Notes: generated from the letters alone by a model not told the origin. A stretch of DNA of 23,845 nt from JBCBSP01 sp964550935 (GCA_964550935.1 CAZKBB010000043.1:1-23845); one strand, 5' to 3'; numbered from the stretch's first letter, positions 1-8,412 are shown. Numbers and translations are program-made.

Positions 1-1059
<1,059 letters not shown>

Positions 1060-1092
1060 GCGCCGACCCTGTCAGTCCCGCCTTCAGTTTTC

Positions 1093-1192
1093 NNNNNNNN
1101 NNNNNNNNNNNNNNNNNNNNNNNNNNNNNNNNNNNNNNNNNNNNNNNNNNNNNNNNNNNNNNNNNNNNNNNNNNNNNNNNNNNNNNNNNNNN
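1093..1192. other. Assembly gap (100 N)
   Basis: A run of exactly 100 N, a conventional placeholder for a gap of unknown size. Its right edge falls inside a copy of the dispersed 127-bp palindromic repeat, lacking only the outermost six bases of that repeat, so the repeat probably caused the break. The gap lies in the ftsH-to-epimerase spacer (1060-1511). The 33 bases between the ftsH stop and the gap show nothing recognisable. Confidence 0.97.
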
Positions 1193-1313
1193 TCCCGGCC
1201 GACCCCGGACTTGATCCGGGGGATGGCCGGGACCTGCCGACAGCGCTTGCCGGGCCTCCCCGAGTGTTCCCGGCAGGTCCCGGATCTCCGCTACGCTTCG
1301 TCCGGGATGACAG
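1193..1313 (-). repeat. 127-bp dispersed palindromic repeat, copy A (left end lost in gap)
   Basis: Read on the minus strand this segment aligns without indels to 9318-9444, with about 13 mismatches in 121 positions counted by eye. It begins (minus strand) with CTGTCATCCCGG and should end with the complementary CCGGGATGACAG, of which six bases are lost in the N run. Internal palindromes include CCGGGACCTGC paired with GCAGGTCCCGG, and CCCGGATCAAGTCCGGG. The layout (nested inverted repeats, about 127 bp, in intergenic DNA) fits the mobile palindromic repeats known from alphaproteobacterial genomes. No coding function is likely, although short ORFs run through it. Confidence 0.85.
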
Positions 1314-1330
1314 TTTGAGCTCATCGCGGC

Positions 1331-1421
1331 GAGGTCGCGGGTCGTCGCTACGCTTCGCCCGGGACTTCATGGATGCCCACCCTGAACTCCCGGACGCGGC
1401 GAAGCCGCGATCCGGGACCTC
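1331..1421 (+). repeat. Approx. 90-bp palindromic repeat (second type)
   Basis: Bounded by GAGGTC at the left and GGGACCTC at the right. Inside are a CCCGGGACTTCA arm and a TGAACTCCCGGACG arm, giving a nested inverted-repeat structure. It closely resembles 15684-15773 in length, boundary bases and internal arms, and a half unit occurs near 9828-9866. It lies immediately next to copy A of the 127-bp repeat, so the spacer before the epimerase is almost entirely repeat DNA. The remaining bases 1422-1511 hold only the ribosome binding site of the next gene. Confidence 0.65.
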
Positions 1422-1511
1422 AGGGCGGATGAGCGCGCCCGCGTTCATGCGCGCCCTTGATCGGGAGGCCGCTTCGTCGCCTGATGGGCGCGAAGGCTTC
1501 AGGAGGGGCGC

Positions 1512-2579
1512 ATGCCTGAGATGACGATCGACACGGGCCGGCCGGTCATGGTCACCGGCGCGACCGGCTATGTGGCGGGCTGGTTGATCAAGCGGCTTCT
1601 CGAGCATGGCCTGACCGTGCACGCCACGGTTCGCGACCCCGATGACGCCGACAAGCGCGCTCATCTCGACGCGATGGTCGACGGGTCGCCCGGGACGATC
1701 CGTTATTTCAAGGCCGACCTTCTTGACCCGGATGCGTTCGACGCCGCCCTTGAGGGCTGCGCGGTCGCGTTTCACACCGCTTCGCCCTTCGTGACCACTG
1801 TGGACGATCCCCAGCGTGATCTGGTGGACCCGGCGGTGAAGGGCACGCGCCACGTCCTGCAGGCGGCGAACCGGTGCGAGACGCTGGAGCGGGTTGTGCT
1901 GACAAGCTCGTGCGCGGCGATCTACGGCGATAATGCCGACGTCGCCAAGACCCGCGCCAAGTGCCTGACTGAGGAGGTGTGGAACACCTCCTCCAGCCTG
2001 GACCATCAACCTTACTCCTATTCCAAGACGCAGGCCGAGCGCGCCGCCTGGGAGATCGCTCAAGGTCAGACGCGCTGGCGCCTCGTCGTGGTGAACCCCT
2101 CCCTCGTCGTGGGGCCGAGCACCAACGCCAAGCCCACCTCGGAGAGCTTCGATCTGATGAAGACGATCGCGGGCGGGGCGATGAAGTCCGGCGCGCCGCA
2201 CTGGGAGATCGGCGCGGTGGACGTGCGCGACGTCGCCGAGGCGCATCTGCGCGCCGGCTTCATTCCTGAGGCTGAGGGCCGGCACATCACTTCGGCGGAG
2301 AACACGAGCTTCATCGGCGTCGCCGAGCATCTGCGCGCCGAGCGCGGAGACGATGCGCGCCTGCCCTCGAAGACCTTGCCGAAATGGCTGGTCTGGCTGA
2401 CCGGCCCGATGATCAACCCGACGCTGACGCGCACGGTGGTCGCGCGCAATGTGGGCTGGCCGTTCTGCGCGGATGCGTCCAAGTCCAGGACCGCGCTGGG
2501 TCTGAGCTACCGCCCCCTCGGGCCCGGTCTCGCCGAGATGCGCGACCAGCTCGTCGCCGCCGGCCGCATCAAGGGCTGA
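1512..2579 (+). CDS. NAD(P)-dependent epimerase/dehydratase, dihydroflavonol-4-reductase-like (extended SDR)
   Basis: A 355-residue extended short-chain dehydrogenase/reductase, probably a cytoplasmic NADP-dependent reductase of a small carbonyl substrate. The N-terminal Rossmann motif is TGATGYVAG (residues 15-23). An HTASP segment follows near residues 88-92, then TSSCAAIYG with the catalytic Ser region (131-139) and YSYSK, whose Tyr168 and Lys172 form the YxxxK pair. The internal order matches the family that includes dihydroflavonol reductase, cinnamoyl-CoA reductase and aldehyde reductases; the substrate cannot be told from sequence. The ATG start is well supported by AGGAGG at 1501-1506. 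folP begins only about 5 bases after its stop, so the two are probably co-transcribed. It sits between ftsH and folP, which are adjacent in many relatives, so it may be an insertion into that cluster. Confidence 0.9.
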   Translation: MPEMTIDTGRPVMVTGATGYVAGWLIKRLLEHGLTVHATVRDPDDADKRAHLDAMVDGSPGTIRYFKADLLDPDAFDAALEGCAVAFHTASPFVTTVDDPQRDLVDPAVKGTRHVLQAANRCETLERVVLTSSCAAIYGDNADVAKTRAKCLTEEVWNTSSSLDHQPYSYSKTQAERAAWEIAQGQTRWRLVVVNPSLVVGPSTNAKPTSESFDLMKTIAGGAMKSGAPHWEIGAVDVRDVAEAHLRAGFIPEAEGRHITSAENTSFIGVAEHLRAERGDDARLPSKTLPKWLVWLTGPMINPTLTRTVVARNVGWPFCADASKSRTALGLSYRPLGPGLAEMRDQLVAAGRIKG

Positions 2580-2584
2580 GCGGC

Positions 2585-3421
2585 TTGGCCGCGTTTCCCC
2601 TTGCGCCGCACGGCGACGGCCGCCCGCTTGTGATGGGCGTGGTCAACGTCACGCCGGACAGCTTCTCCGACGGCGGGCGCCATCTCGGCGCTGACGCGGC
2701 GCGCGACCACGCGCTCGCGTTTCTGGAGGCCGGCGCGGACATCCTTGATATCGGCGGGGAGAGCACGCGCCCCGGGGCCGCGCCGGTCGGCGAGGCCGAG
2801 GAGCTGGATCGGGTCTTGCCCGCGATCGAGGCGATCCGCGCTGAACGCCCCGAGGCGGCGATCTCCATCGACACCATGAAGCCCGCCGTCGCGAGGGCGG
2901 CCGTCGGAGCCGGGGCGGGGATGTGGAACGACGTCACCGCGCTCGGCGGCGAGGGCGCGCTGGAGACGGCGGCCGAGCTGCAATGCGCGGTGTGCCTGAT
3001 GCACATGCAGGGCGCGCCGCAGACGATGCAGGCCGCGCCGCGCTACGACAACGTGGTCGCCGAGGTCGCGCATGTCCTGGGACAGCGCGCCGGCGCGGCG
3101 ATCTCGGCCGGGGTGGCGCGCCAGGCCATCGTGCTTGATCCAGGGATCGGCTTCGGCAAGACGCTGGCGCACAATCTCGCGCTGATGGCGGCGCTGGAGC
3201 AGTTCACCGGCTTCGGCTTCCCGGTCCTGTTCGGCGCCTCGCGCAAGCGCTTCATCGCGGCGCTGGACGAGACCGCCGCAGACGCCGAGGACCGGCTCGG
3301 CGGCTCGATCGCGGCGGCGCTGCACGCCGCGCGCGCCGGCGCGGCGATCGTGCGCGTCCATGACGTGCGTGAGACGGTGCAGGCGCTCAAGGTCCAGGCT
3401 GCGATCCTCAGCGCGCCCTAG
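2585..3421 (+). CDS. folP: Dihydropteroate synthase
   Basis: Condenses 6-hydroxymethyl-dihydropterin pyrophosphate with p-aminobenzoate in folate synthesis; it is the sulfonamide target. From the TTG at 2585 the protein is 278 residues, the usual length. Motifs run in the standard order: NVTPDSFSDGG (21-31), DIGGESTRPG (55-64), SIDT (94-97), NDV (115-117), DPGIGFGK (185-192), GASRKRF (217-223) and RVHDV (257-261). The TTG is my choice because it falls just after the epimerase stop and gives a normal N-terminus before RPLVMGVVNV. GTG 2630 or ATG 2633 would cut into the first strand, and the in-frame ATG at 2384 lies deep inside the epimerase gene. The stop codon shares CTAG with the stop of the converging protease gene. 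folE, another folate gene, lies at the far end of the window. Confidence 0.95.
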   Translation: MAAFPLAPHGDGRPLVMGVVNVTPDSFSDGGRHLGADAARDHALAFLEAGADILDIGGESTRPGAAPVGEAEELDRVLPAIEAIRAERPEAAISIDTMKPAVARAAVGAGAGMWNDVTALGGEGALETAAELQCAVCLMHMQGAPQTMQAAPRYDNVVAEVAHVLGQRAGAAISAGVARQAIVLDPGIGFGKTLAHNLALMAALEQFTGFGFPVLFGASRKRFIAALDETAADAEDRLGGSIAAALHAARAGAAIVRVHDVRETVQALKVQAAILSAP

Positions 3422-4641
3422 CGGCGCGGCTTGGCGGGCGCCTGTGCGCCGGCGCCGCGCCCTTCGATCACGGGACCGCCTGCGCCGATCTCGCCGCGCG
3501 CGAAGGCGTCCAGACGGCCAGCCCACCCGCTCGCCGCCGAGGCGATGTAGACGTAAGGCCCGTCCGGATTGCGCCGGAAGTTGGAATCGCTCGCCAGTAC
3601 GCGCCAGCCTGACGGCGTTCGGATCATGAGCGGGGAACCGGAATCGCCCCGCGTGGTGTCGCAGTCATGCGCGATCGCGCCGCCGTCGAAGCGCTCCAGA
3701 ACCTCGCAGTCCGGATCGCCGGACGGCGCGTCGCCGGTGTCCCAGGAATAGCCCGCCTGTGCGAGGCGGTCGCCGACGCGCGGGGCGCGCGCAAGGGGCG
3801 GGATCGGCGCGACGCGGCCGTGCGCTGAAGGGGCGATGCGGATCAGCGCCCAGTCCGCCCCGTCCAGCGTTTCGCCCGCGTCGAACACCGACGCGTCCCA
3901 GTCCTCGGCCACCAGCACGTCGACGGACTTGGCGGTGAAGCCGTCGCCGGCGCGGAACACGCCGCGCGCGTCCACGCCGGTCTCGGTGCTGACGCAATGC
4001 GCGGCGGTGAGGATGACCTCCTCGGCGACGAGCGTCGCGGTGCAGCTTCCCCCGGGCCCGTGATCGAACCGGCCGAGCGCGGTCCAGGGCGGGGACGCAA
4101 GGTCGACGCGCATCCGGTCGTCGCGCCCGAAGAAGTGATCGGTATAGGTCGGGGCGCGCGCGCGCCCGACGCAGTCGGACCGGTCGGTGCGCGGCGCGCA
4201 GGCCGAGGCGTCACCTTCGCGCGCGGGCTCCTCGCACACCCCGTTGAAGGCGCTTTCGCAGCTGTCGTCGCGAAAGCGCAGCGCGGCGAGGCCGGGACAG
4301 TCGCTCGCGTCGGAGCCCTGCACGCACGCGCCCGTGCCGTAGCCCGGCTCGTCGCACTCGCCGTCGCGCGCGAAGCGGCAGGTGTCGTCCTCCACCCCGG
4401 CGATCAGTCGCCAGCAGTCCGACCGGTCGGTTCCCGCCCTGCACGCGCCGGTTCCAAGGCCCGGCTCGTCGCATTCCTTGTCGTTGGCGAAGGCGCAGCT
4501 GTCATCGCCCGGCACGCCCGCGCCCGGCTTCTCCCCGGACAGAGCGCGGCCGATCGCCTCCGCGCTCAGCCGCCCGGGCTCCTCGGCCTGGCTGCAGGCG
4601 GCGAGCAGGGCGAGAACAAGGATGAGCGCGGCGCGAAGCAT
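3418..4641 (-). CDS. Trypsin-like serine protease lipoprotein with three 4-Cys repeats
   Basis: A 407-residue exported protease. The N-terminus is a lipoprotein signal ending in LLAAC, so Cys16 is the likely lipidated residue. Residues 47-157 hold three repeats with four cysteines each (C49/57/67/76, C88/96/106/115, C128/136/148/157), following the pattern DDSC-x7-C-DEPG-x-GTGAC-x8-C. The first two repeats are exactly 39 residues apart. The C-terminal half is a chymotrypsin-fold protease: LTAAHC with His215, DWALIRI with Asp263, and GDSGSP with Ser334, giving a complete catalytic triad. Six residues before Ser334 is an Asp (D328), consistent with a trypsin-like primary specificity, though this is inference. 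The repeats may be disulfide-bonded binding modules. No clear Shine-Dalgarno sequence precedes the ATG. The gene converges on folP and overlaps it by four bases. Confidence 0.9.
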   Translation of the reverse strand: MLRAALILVLALLAACSQAEEPGRLSAEAIGRALSGEKPGAGVPGDDSCAFANDKECDEPGLGTGACRAGTDRSDCWRLIAGVEDDTCRFARDGECDEPGYGTGACVQGSDASDCPGLAALRFRDDSCESAFNGVCEEPAREGDASACAPRTDRSDCVGRARAPTYTDHFFGRDDRMRVDLASPPWTALGRFDHGPGGSCTATLVAEEVILTAAHCVSTETGVDARGVFRAGDGFTAKSVDVLVAEDWDASVFDAGETLDGADWALIRIAPSAHGRVAPIPPLARAPRVGDRLAQAGYSWDTGDAPSGDPDCEVLERFDGGAIAHDCDTTRGDSGSPLMIRTPSGWRVLASDSNFRRNPDGPYVYIASAASGWAGRLDAFARGEIGAGGPVIEGRGAGAQAPAKPRR

Positions 4642-4768
4642 CAGGCGTCAGCCTAACCCCGCCCGATCCGCCTGGGGGAGAGTTTTTGCGACGGATCGCG
4701 GCCCGGCGCCGCGTTCCACCGGTGCAAGGGATGCACGGCTTCCAACACAGACACGGAGGGCTGAAGCC

Positions 4769-5140
4769 ATGCTCGATACGATGACCGCCTTGAAGACCGC
4801 CGGCCTCGCCGGCTTCGCCGCGATCGCCGCGGCCTGCGTCAGCGAACCCGCCCACGCCGGGGGCTATTGGACACTGAACCCGGCCCGGTGTCCGGATCTG
4901 GTGGAGGACCGGATCGACCGGCGCATCACCTGGTCGCGCGCCGATCTGCGCGAGGACCGGCGCGACTTGCGCCGCGTGCGCTGCCCGGCGCGGGCCTATT
5001 CCTACGTGCCCGGCCCGCGAGAGCGCGCCGCCCGCCGGGCCTGGCGCTACGACGCCGTGGTGCTCGTCGCGCCCGGCGGCGCGTACGCGGTGCGCGATAC
5101 GCGCGGACGCGAGATCGACGTGCGCATCGTGTTGCGCTGA
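4769..5140 (+). CDS. Small secreted two-Cys Arg/Asp-rich protein (paralogue 1)
   Basis: A 123-residue protein of unknown function. The ATG at 4769 has CGGAGGG at 4754-4760, a good ribosome binding site. The first 30 residues form an export signal with a hydrophobic core, ending either at AHA (signal peptidase I, before GGYW) or at a lipobox-like AAAC (Cys23); the first reading seems better because of the clean A-x-A. The mature part starts with CPDLVEDRIDRR, has a charged LREDRRDLRR stretch, then CPARAYSYVP. The two mature cysteines, C41 and C72, enclose 30 residues, exactly as in the paralogue encoded at 5339-5815. The C-terminus (YAVRDTRGREIDVRIVLR) also aligns with that protein. A strong hairpin terminator follows. 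The role may be periplasmic or outer-surface; I do not recognise a named family. Confidence 0.85.
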   Translation: MLDTMTALKTAGLAGFAAIAAACVSEPAHAGGYWTLNPARCPDLVEDRIDRRITWSRADLREDRRDLRRVRCPARAYSYVPGPRERAARRAWRYDAVVLVAPGGAYAVRDTRGREIDVRIVLR

Positions 5141-5194
5141 CCGGTCGCGGATCGGCCGCGCCCGATCCGGTCCCCGAACGCGGCCGGTCCGTCT

Positions 5195-5233
5195 CGCCGC
5201 CGGCTCCCTATCGGAGCCGGCGGCGTTCATCTT
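5195..5233 (+). terminator. Intrinsic-type terminator hairpin after paralogue 1
   Basis: A perfect 13-bp stem: CGCCGCCGGCTCC (5195-5207), the five-base loop CTATC and GGAGCCGGCGGCG (5213-5225), followed by TTCATCTT. It lies 55 bases after the stop of the first secreted-protein gene and before the second, so the two tandem paralogues are probably separate transcription units or are attenuated between. The T tract is imperfect, which is common in high-GC genomes. Confidence 0.65.
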
Positions 5234-5338
5234 GGTGAACCGAAGCTGAAGCGCCGGGCCAGCGCCGGTTCAGGCTCGCCCATCCACCCTCGCCATGCGC
5301 GCCGCCGAAGCGTTCGGCGGCCTTAAGACGAGGAGCCG

Positions 5339-5815
5339 ATGATGACACCGTTGAAATCCGTCCTCGCGGCCGCCGCCCTGGCCTTCGCCGGTGCGGTCGC
5401 GCTCACCGGCGCGGCGAGCGCTGATCGCTATGGCGGTTATGGCCACGGATACGGCCACGGCCATCAAAGGGGCTGGAACGGGCCTGAGGGCTATTTTCTG
5501 GTTTATGCGCGCGCCTGCCCGGATCTGCGCGAGGATCGCCGCGACCGGCGTTATCATCGCGGCTGGCGCGACCGGCGCGAGGACCGGCGCGACCGGCGCC
5601 TGCTGCAGTGCCCGCCGCGGGCCTGGCAATACGTGCCCAGCCACTATGAGCGGCGCGCAGGTCGCTACGGCGACCGGCTGCGCCCGACCGTGGCCTATCG
5701 CGCAGGCCGGAGCGGCGGCTATTTCGTGGAAACCCGCTGGGGTCCGGTGCCGGTGCGCGTGGTCTGGAGCCGCCGCGGCGGCTTCCATGACGGACACCGC
5801 TGGCGGCGCCGCTAA
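5339..5815 (+). CDS. Small secreted two-Cys Arg/Asp-rich protein (paralogue 2)
   Basis: A 158-residue exported protein, paralogous to the product of 4769-5140. Two adjacent ATGs exist. AGGAG at 5331-5335 is 3 bases from the first (5339) and 6 bases from the second (5342), so 5342 may be the real start. A signal peptide with an Ala-rich core ends near GAASA, before DRYGG. A short Gly/His/Tyr stretch (YGGYGHGYGHGHQ) follows, which could bind metal. Then comes the shared core: CPDLREDRRDRR, WRDRREDRRDRR, CPPRAWQYVP, with C60 and C91 again 30 residues apart. The C-terminus GYFVETRWGPVPVRVVW aligns with the end of paralogue 1. Strongly basic overall. No named family recognised; an envelope or surface role is inferred from the signal peptide only. 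Confidence 0.85.
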   Translation: MMTPLKSVLAAAALAFAGAVALTGAASADRYGGYGHGYGHGHQRGWNGPEGYFLVYARACPDLREDRRDRRYHRGWRDRREDRRDRRLLQCPPRAWQYVPSHYERRAGRYGDRLRPTVAYRAGRSGGYFVETRWGPVPVRVVWSRRGGFHDGHRWRRR

Positions 5816-5835
5816 GGCCGCCGCTCCAGCCGCCG

Positions 5836-6648
5836 TCACAACCTGATGACGCCGTCCAGATAGCGCTTCGCCGCGCCGATCAGAGCCACGCGGCCGCCGC
5901 CCGGCGCGCGCACGGTGAGCGCGCCCGGGCGCGGCCCGATCTGACGGGCGCTGAGTTCGGTCCGCCCGAAGCGCCGCGCCCAGAACGGCGCCAGCGTGCA
6001 GTGCGCCGAGCCGGTGACCGGGTCTTCAGCTACGCCTGAGGCCGGGGCGAAGAAGCGCGAGACGATGTCCGCGCTCTCGCCCCTGGCGGTGGCGAGGACG
6101 TTGATCCCGGCCGCGGCCAGACGCCCGGCGTCCAGGCTTAGCGCGGCGACGTCGCGCTCGCCCGCGAAGACCAGCATGCGGTAGCGCGGTCCATGCACGC
6201 GTTCCAGCTCGAACGCCTCCACAGGTTCGATGTTCAAGGCGGCGTCCATCGCCGGGGCGGGCTCGCCGTCGCGCCAGCCGACTTCCGGGAAGTCCATGGC
6301 GTAAAGGCCTTCGCCCTCGCGGCGCACTTCAAGGCGCCCTGAGCGGGTATCGAAGCGCGCCGCCTCGCCGACGACGCGCCCGGTCTCGAACAGCCAGGCC
6401 GCTGCGGCGAGCGTGGCGTGACCGCACAAGTCCACCTCCGCGCCGGGGGTGAACCAGCGCAAGTTCCAGATATCGGCCTCGCCCGTCGCGGTCAGGTAGG
6501 CGGTCTCGGAGAGATTGTTCGAGCGCGCCAGACCCAGAAGATCAGCGTCGGCGACGGGCTCGGTCAGCAGTGCGACGCCGGCCGGGTTGCCGGTATGGGG
6601 CCGGTCGCCGTCGGGAAAGCTGTGCAGCTCTGCGTACTCGATCTCCAT
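5836..6648 (-). CDS. PhzF family isomerase/epimerase-like protein
   Basis: A 270-residue member of the PhzF family (diaminopimelate-epimerase fold, two similar domains). Family marks seen: GNPAGV near residues 20-25, NLSETAY with the conserved catalytic Glu (E48), RWFTP then LCGHATLA (C75-G-H), and EDPVTGSAH (208-216) in the second domain. In true PhzF this Glu shuttles a proton in phenazine synthesis. No other phenazine genes are present here, so this is one of the many PhzF homologues of unknown substrate. The ATG has GGGAG about 9 bases upstream on the minus strand. It converges on the second small secreted protein gene with a 20-base spacer and lies 29 bases downstream of the FAD oxidoreductase gene, possibly in one operon. 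Confidence 0.9.
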   Translation of the reverse strand: MEIEYAELHSFPDGDRPHTGNPAGVALLTEPVADADLLGLARSNNLSETAYLTATGEADIWNLRWFTPGAEVDLCGHATLAAAAWLFETGRVVGEAARFDTRSGRLEVRREGEGLYAMDFPEVGWRDGEPAPAMDAALNIEPVEAFELERVHGPRYRMLVFAGERDVAALSLDAGRLAAAGINVLATARGESADIVSRFFAPASGVAEDPVTGSAHCTLAPFWARRFGRTELSARQIGPRPGALTVRAPGGGRVALIGAAKRYLDGVIRL

Positions 6649-6677
6649 GGCGTCATGCTCCCGGCGCGGCTGAAGGC

Positions 6678-7781
6678 TCAGGAGCGGTAGCGGTTCACGA
6701 AGCGGGCGTCTATCGCCCGTTTGAGCCGCAGCGCGAGCGGGCCGCGCGCCACCAGCGCGCCATAGAGCAACAGGCCCTCTCCCTCGGCGAGATCCAGGAT
6801 GGAGAGCCAGCGCGATTGCGGCGCATAGCGCTTCATCGACCCGCGCCCGGTCGCCGCGGCGATGAGGTTGTGCATCAGGACCGGGGCGGCCTTCACGCCG
6901 AACACGCCGAGCTTGGGCCGCGGCGCGCCGATGATCGCGGCGCAGTCCCCGACGGCGAACACGCGGGAGTCGCCGCGCCAGCGCAGCGTCTCGTCCACGG
7001 GCAGGCCGTCCTGGGCCTCAAGGCGGTCGTCGAGCCCGTCGGGCAGCGAGGCCGACAGCCCGCCGGCGGCGAGCACGAGGTCACACGGCGCGGCGCGGCC
7101 GCCGTCCAGCTTGAGCACCTGACCGCCCGGGCCTGTGCGAAGGCTGCGCGCTTCGGCGCGCACCAGCGAGACCCCGCGCGCCTTGAGCGCGGCTTCGGCC
7201 TCGCGCCGGGCGCGCTCCGGCGCTCCGGAGAGAACGCCTTCGGGGTCGATCAGCGTGACGTTGGGTCGGGCGCCGAGATCGCGCGACAGCGCGGCGAGCG
7301 CGCAGGCCGCCTCGACCCCGCTGGAGCCCGCCCCGACGATCGCGACCGAGAGCCGACCCTTCGCCGCCTCCATGCGTTCGCGCACAGCCAGATAGTTCGA
7401 GACCGGCTTGACCGGCGTCGCGCCCTGCTCGACCAGGGCGCGCGGCCCGGCGCATGATCCGGTGTTGAGCGAGAGATGGTCGAACGCCTCGCGCGCGCCG
7501 CCGTCCAGCACCGCCTCGCCGGCGTCGAGGTCGATGCGCGCGACGCGGCTGCGCACGAGCCGCACTCCGTTCACGCCCGCCAGCGCGGCGGCGTCGGCGA
7601 AGGCGCGATCGGGCTCGGACGCGCCGGAAAGCACGCCTGCGGCCGCGCCGGAATACCAGAAGCCGCCCGGGTCGATGAGCGTGAGGGCGAGCCCGGCGCG
7701 GGCGAAGCGCCGCGCCCGACGCACCAGCTCCATATGCCCATGGCCGGCGCCGACGAGCAGGATGCGCGGCGGCGCGGTCAC
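6678..7781 (-). CDS. FAD-dependent pyridine nucleotide-disulfide oxidoreductase (type found N-terminal to SelD)
   Basis: A 367-residue flavoprotein oxidoreductase. The first dinucleotide-binding motif is ILLVGAGHGHMELVRR (residues 7-22). GFWYSGAAAGVLSG (40-53) follows, then a second Rossmann motif VAIVGAGSSGVEAA (146-159) for NAD(P)H, and FAVGDCA (275-281), the C-terminal FAD contact. The GHGH-type start and the FWYSG motif resemble the family fused to the N-terminus of selenide,water dikinase in some bacteria (the TIGR03169 type), and more distantly type II NADH dehydrogenases. Here it stands alone; no selD is visible. The start is a GTG at 7781, four bases after the stop of the thioredoxin lipoprotein gene, so the two are almost certainly co-translated. 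No membrane segment is obvious. The substrate is unknown; a quinone or disulfide partner is possible. Confidence 0.87.
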   Translation of the reverse strand: MTAPPRILLVGAGHGHMELVRRARRFARAGLALTLIDPGGFWYSGAAAGVLSGASEPDRAFADAAALAGVNGVRLVRSRVARIDLDAGEAVLDGGAREAFDHLSLNTGSCAGPRALVEQGATPVKPVSNYLAVRERMEAAKGRLSVAIVGAGSSGVEAACALAALSRDLGARPNVTLIDPEGVLSGAPERARREAEAALKARGVSLVRAEARSLRTGPGGQVLKLDGGRAAPCDLVLAAGGLSASLPDGLDDRLEAQDGLPVDETLRWRGDSRVFAVGDCAAIIGAPRPKLGVFGVKAAPVLMHNLIAAATGRGSMKRYAPQSRWLSILDLAEGEGLLLYGALVARGPLALRLKRAIDARFVNRYRS

Positions 7782-7785
7782 GGCC

Positions 7786-8412
7786 TCAGCCTGCGTTCAC
7801 GGCGACCTGACGGGCGTCCTCGGCCGGGCGCTCGAAGGCGAAGCGGTGGAAGTAATCCAGCGCCTCCTGCGGCTCGCGCTCACGCGCGGTGCGCCATTCC
7901 GCGGCCGTGCCGGCATTGATCACCGCGCCCTCGGCCGTGGTGATGACGACGGTGGGCACGCCTTCGAGGCCTTGAGCGAAGCCGAAGCGCTGGACCAGAT
8001 CCTGATTGCGGTCGTAGCGGCCCACATTGACCTTCACCAGCTCGTAGTGCGCATCCAGGAAGGCCTCGAAGGTGGGCAGGTTCATCATGCCCGACAGGAT
8101 GCGGCAGTCCGGGCACCAGTTCGCGCCGAAGATCACCGCGACGCGCTTGCCGCTCGCCTCGGCCCGGTCGAAGGCGGCGCCCACCGCCGCGGTCGCGTCG
8201 GCGCGCTCGTCATAGGGCGCGTCGGGGGCGTCCACCTCGGCGTCCTCGGGGATTTGAGGCGGCGGCGCGGCGGCGACGGCCTGCGTCTCCGGATCGGCCT
8301 GGCCGATCTGCGCGGCGTTGGTCGGGTCTTCGCCCGGCGCGGCGGCCTCTTCGGACGGGCTGCAGGCCGCGGCCAGGGCGGCGAGCGATACGGCGCTGAC
8401 GAGTGCGCGCAT
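7786..8412 (-). CDS. Thioredoxin-fold lipoprotein
   Basis: A 208-residue exported protein. The N-terminal lipobox LAAAC puts the lipidated Cys at residue 17. A low-complexity Ala/Pro/Glu/Asp linker (18-70) follows, then a thioredoxin domain with the WCPDC active site (C100 and C103) and the cis-Pro loop GVPTVV (Pro153). The C-x-x-C dipeptide is Pro-Asp, seen in thioredoxin-like proteins that differ from classical TrxA (Gly-Pro). It is probably an envelope-anchored thiol-disulfide protein. GAGGAGA just upstream of the ATG on the minus strand is a strong ribosome binding site. It is followed at 4 bases by the FAD oxidoreductase gene. That flavoprotein has no visible export signal, so a direct electron-transfer partnership is not shown by the sequence. 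Confidence 0.9.
   Translation of the reverse strand: MRALVSAVSLAALAAACSPSEEAAAPGEDPTNAAQIGQADPETQAVAAAPPPQIPEDAEVDAPDAPYDERADATAAVGAAFDRAEASGKRVAVIFGANWCPDCRILSGMMNLPTFEAFLDAHYELVKVNVGRYDRNQDLVQRFGFAQGLEGVPTVVITTAEGAVINAGTAAEWRTAREREPQEALDYFHRFAFERPAEDARQVAVNAG

Noticed and set aside
5836..6648. Phenazine biosynthesis cluster suggested by PhzF
   Set aside because: No other phz genes are in the window; PhzF homologues are common without phenazine production.
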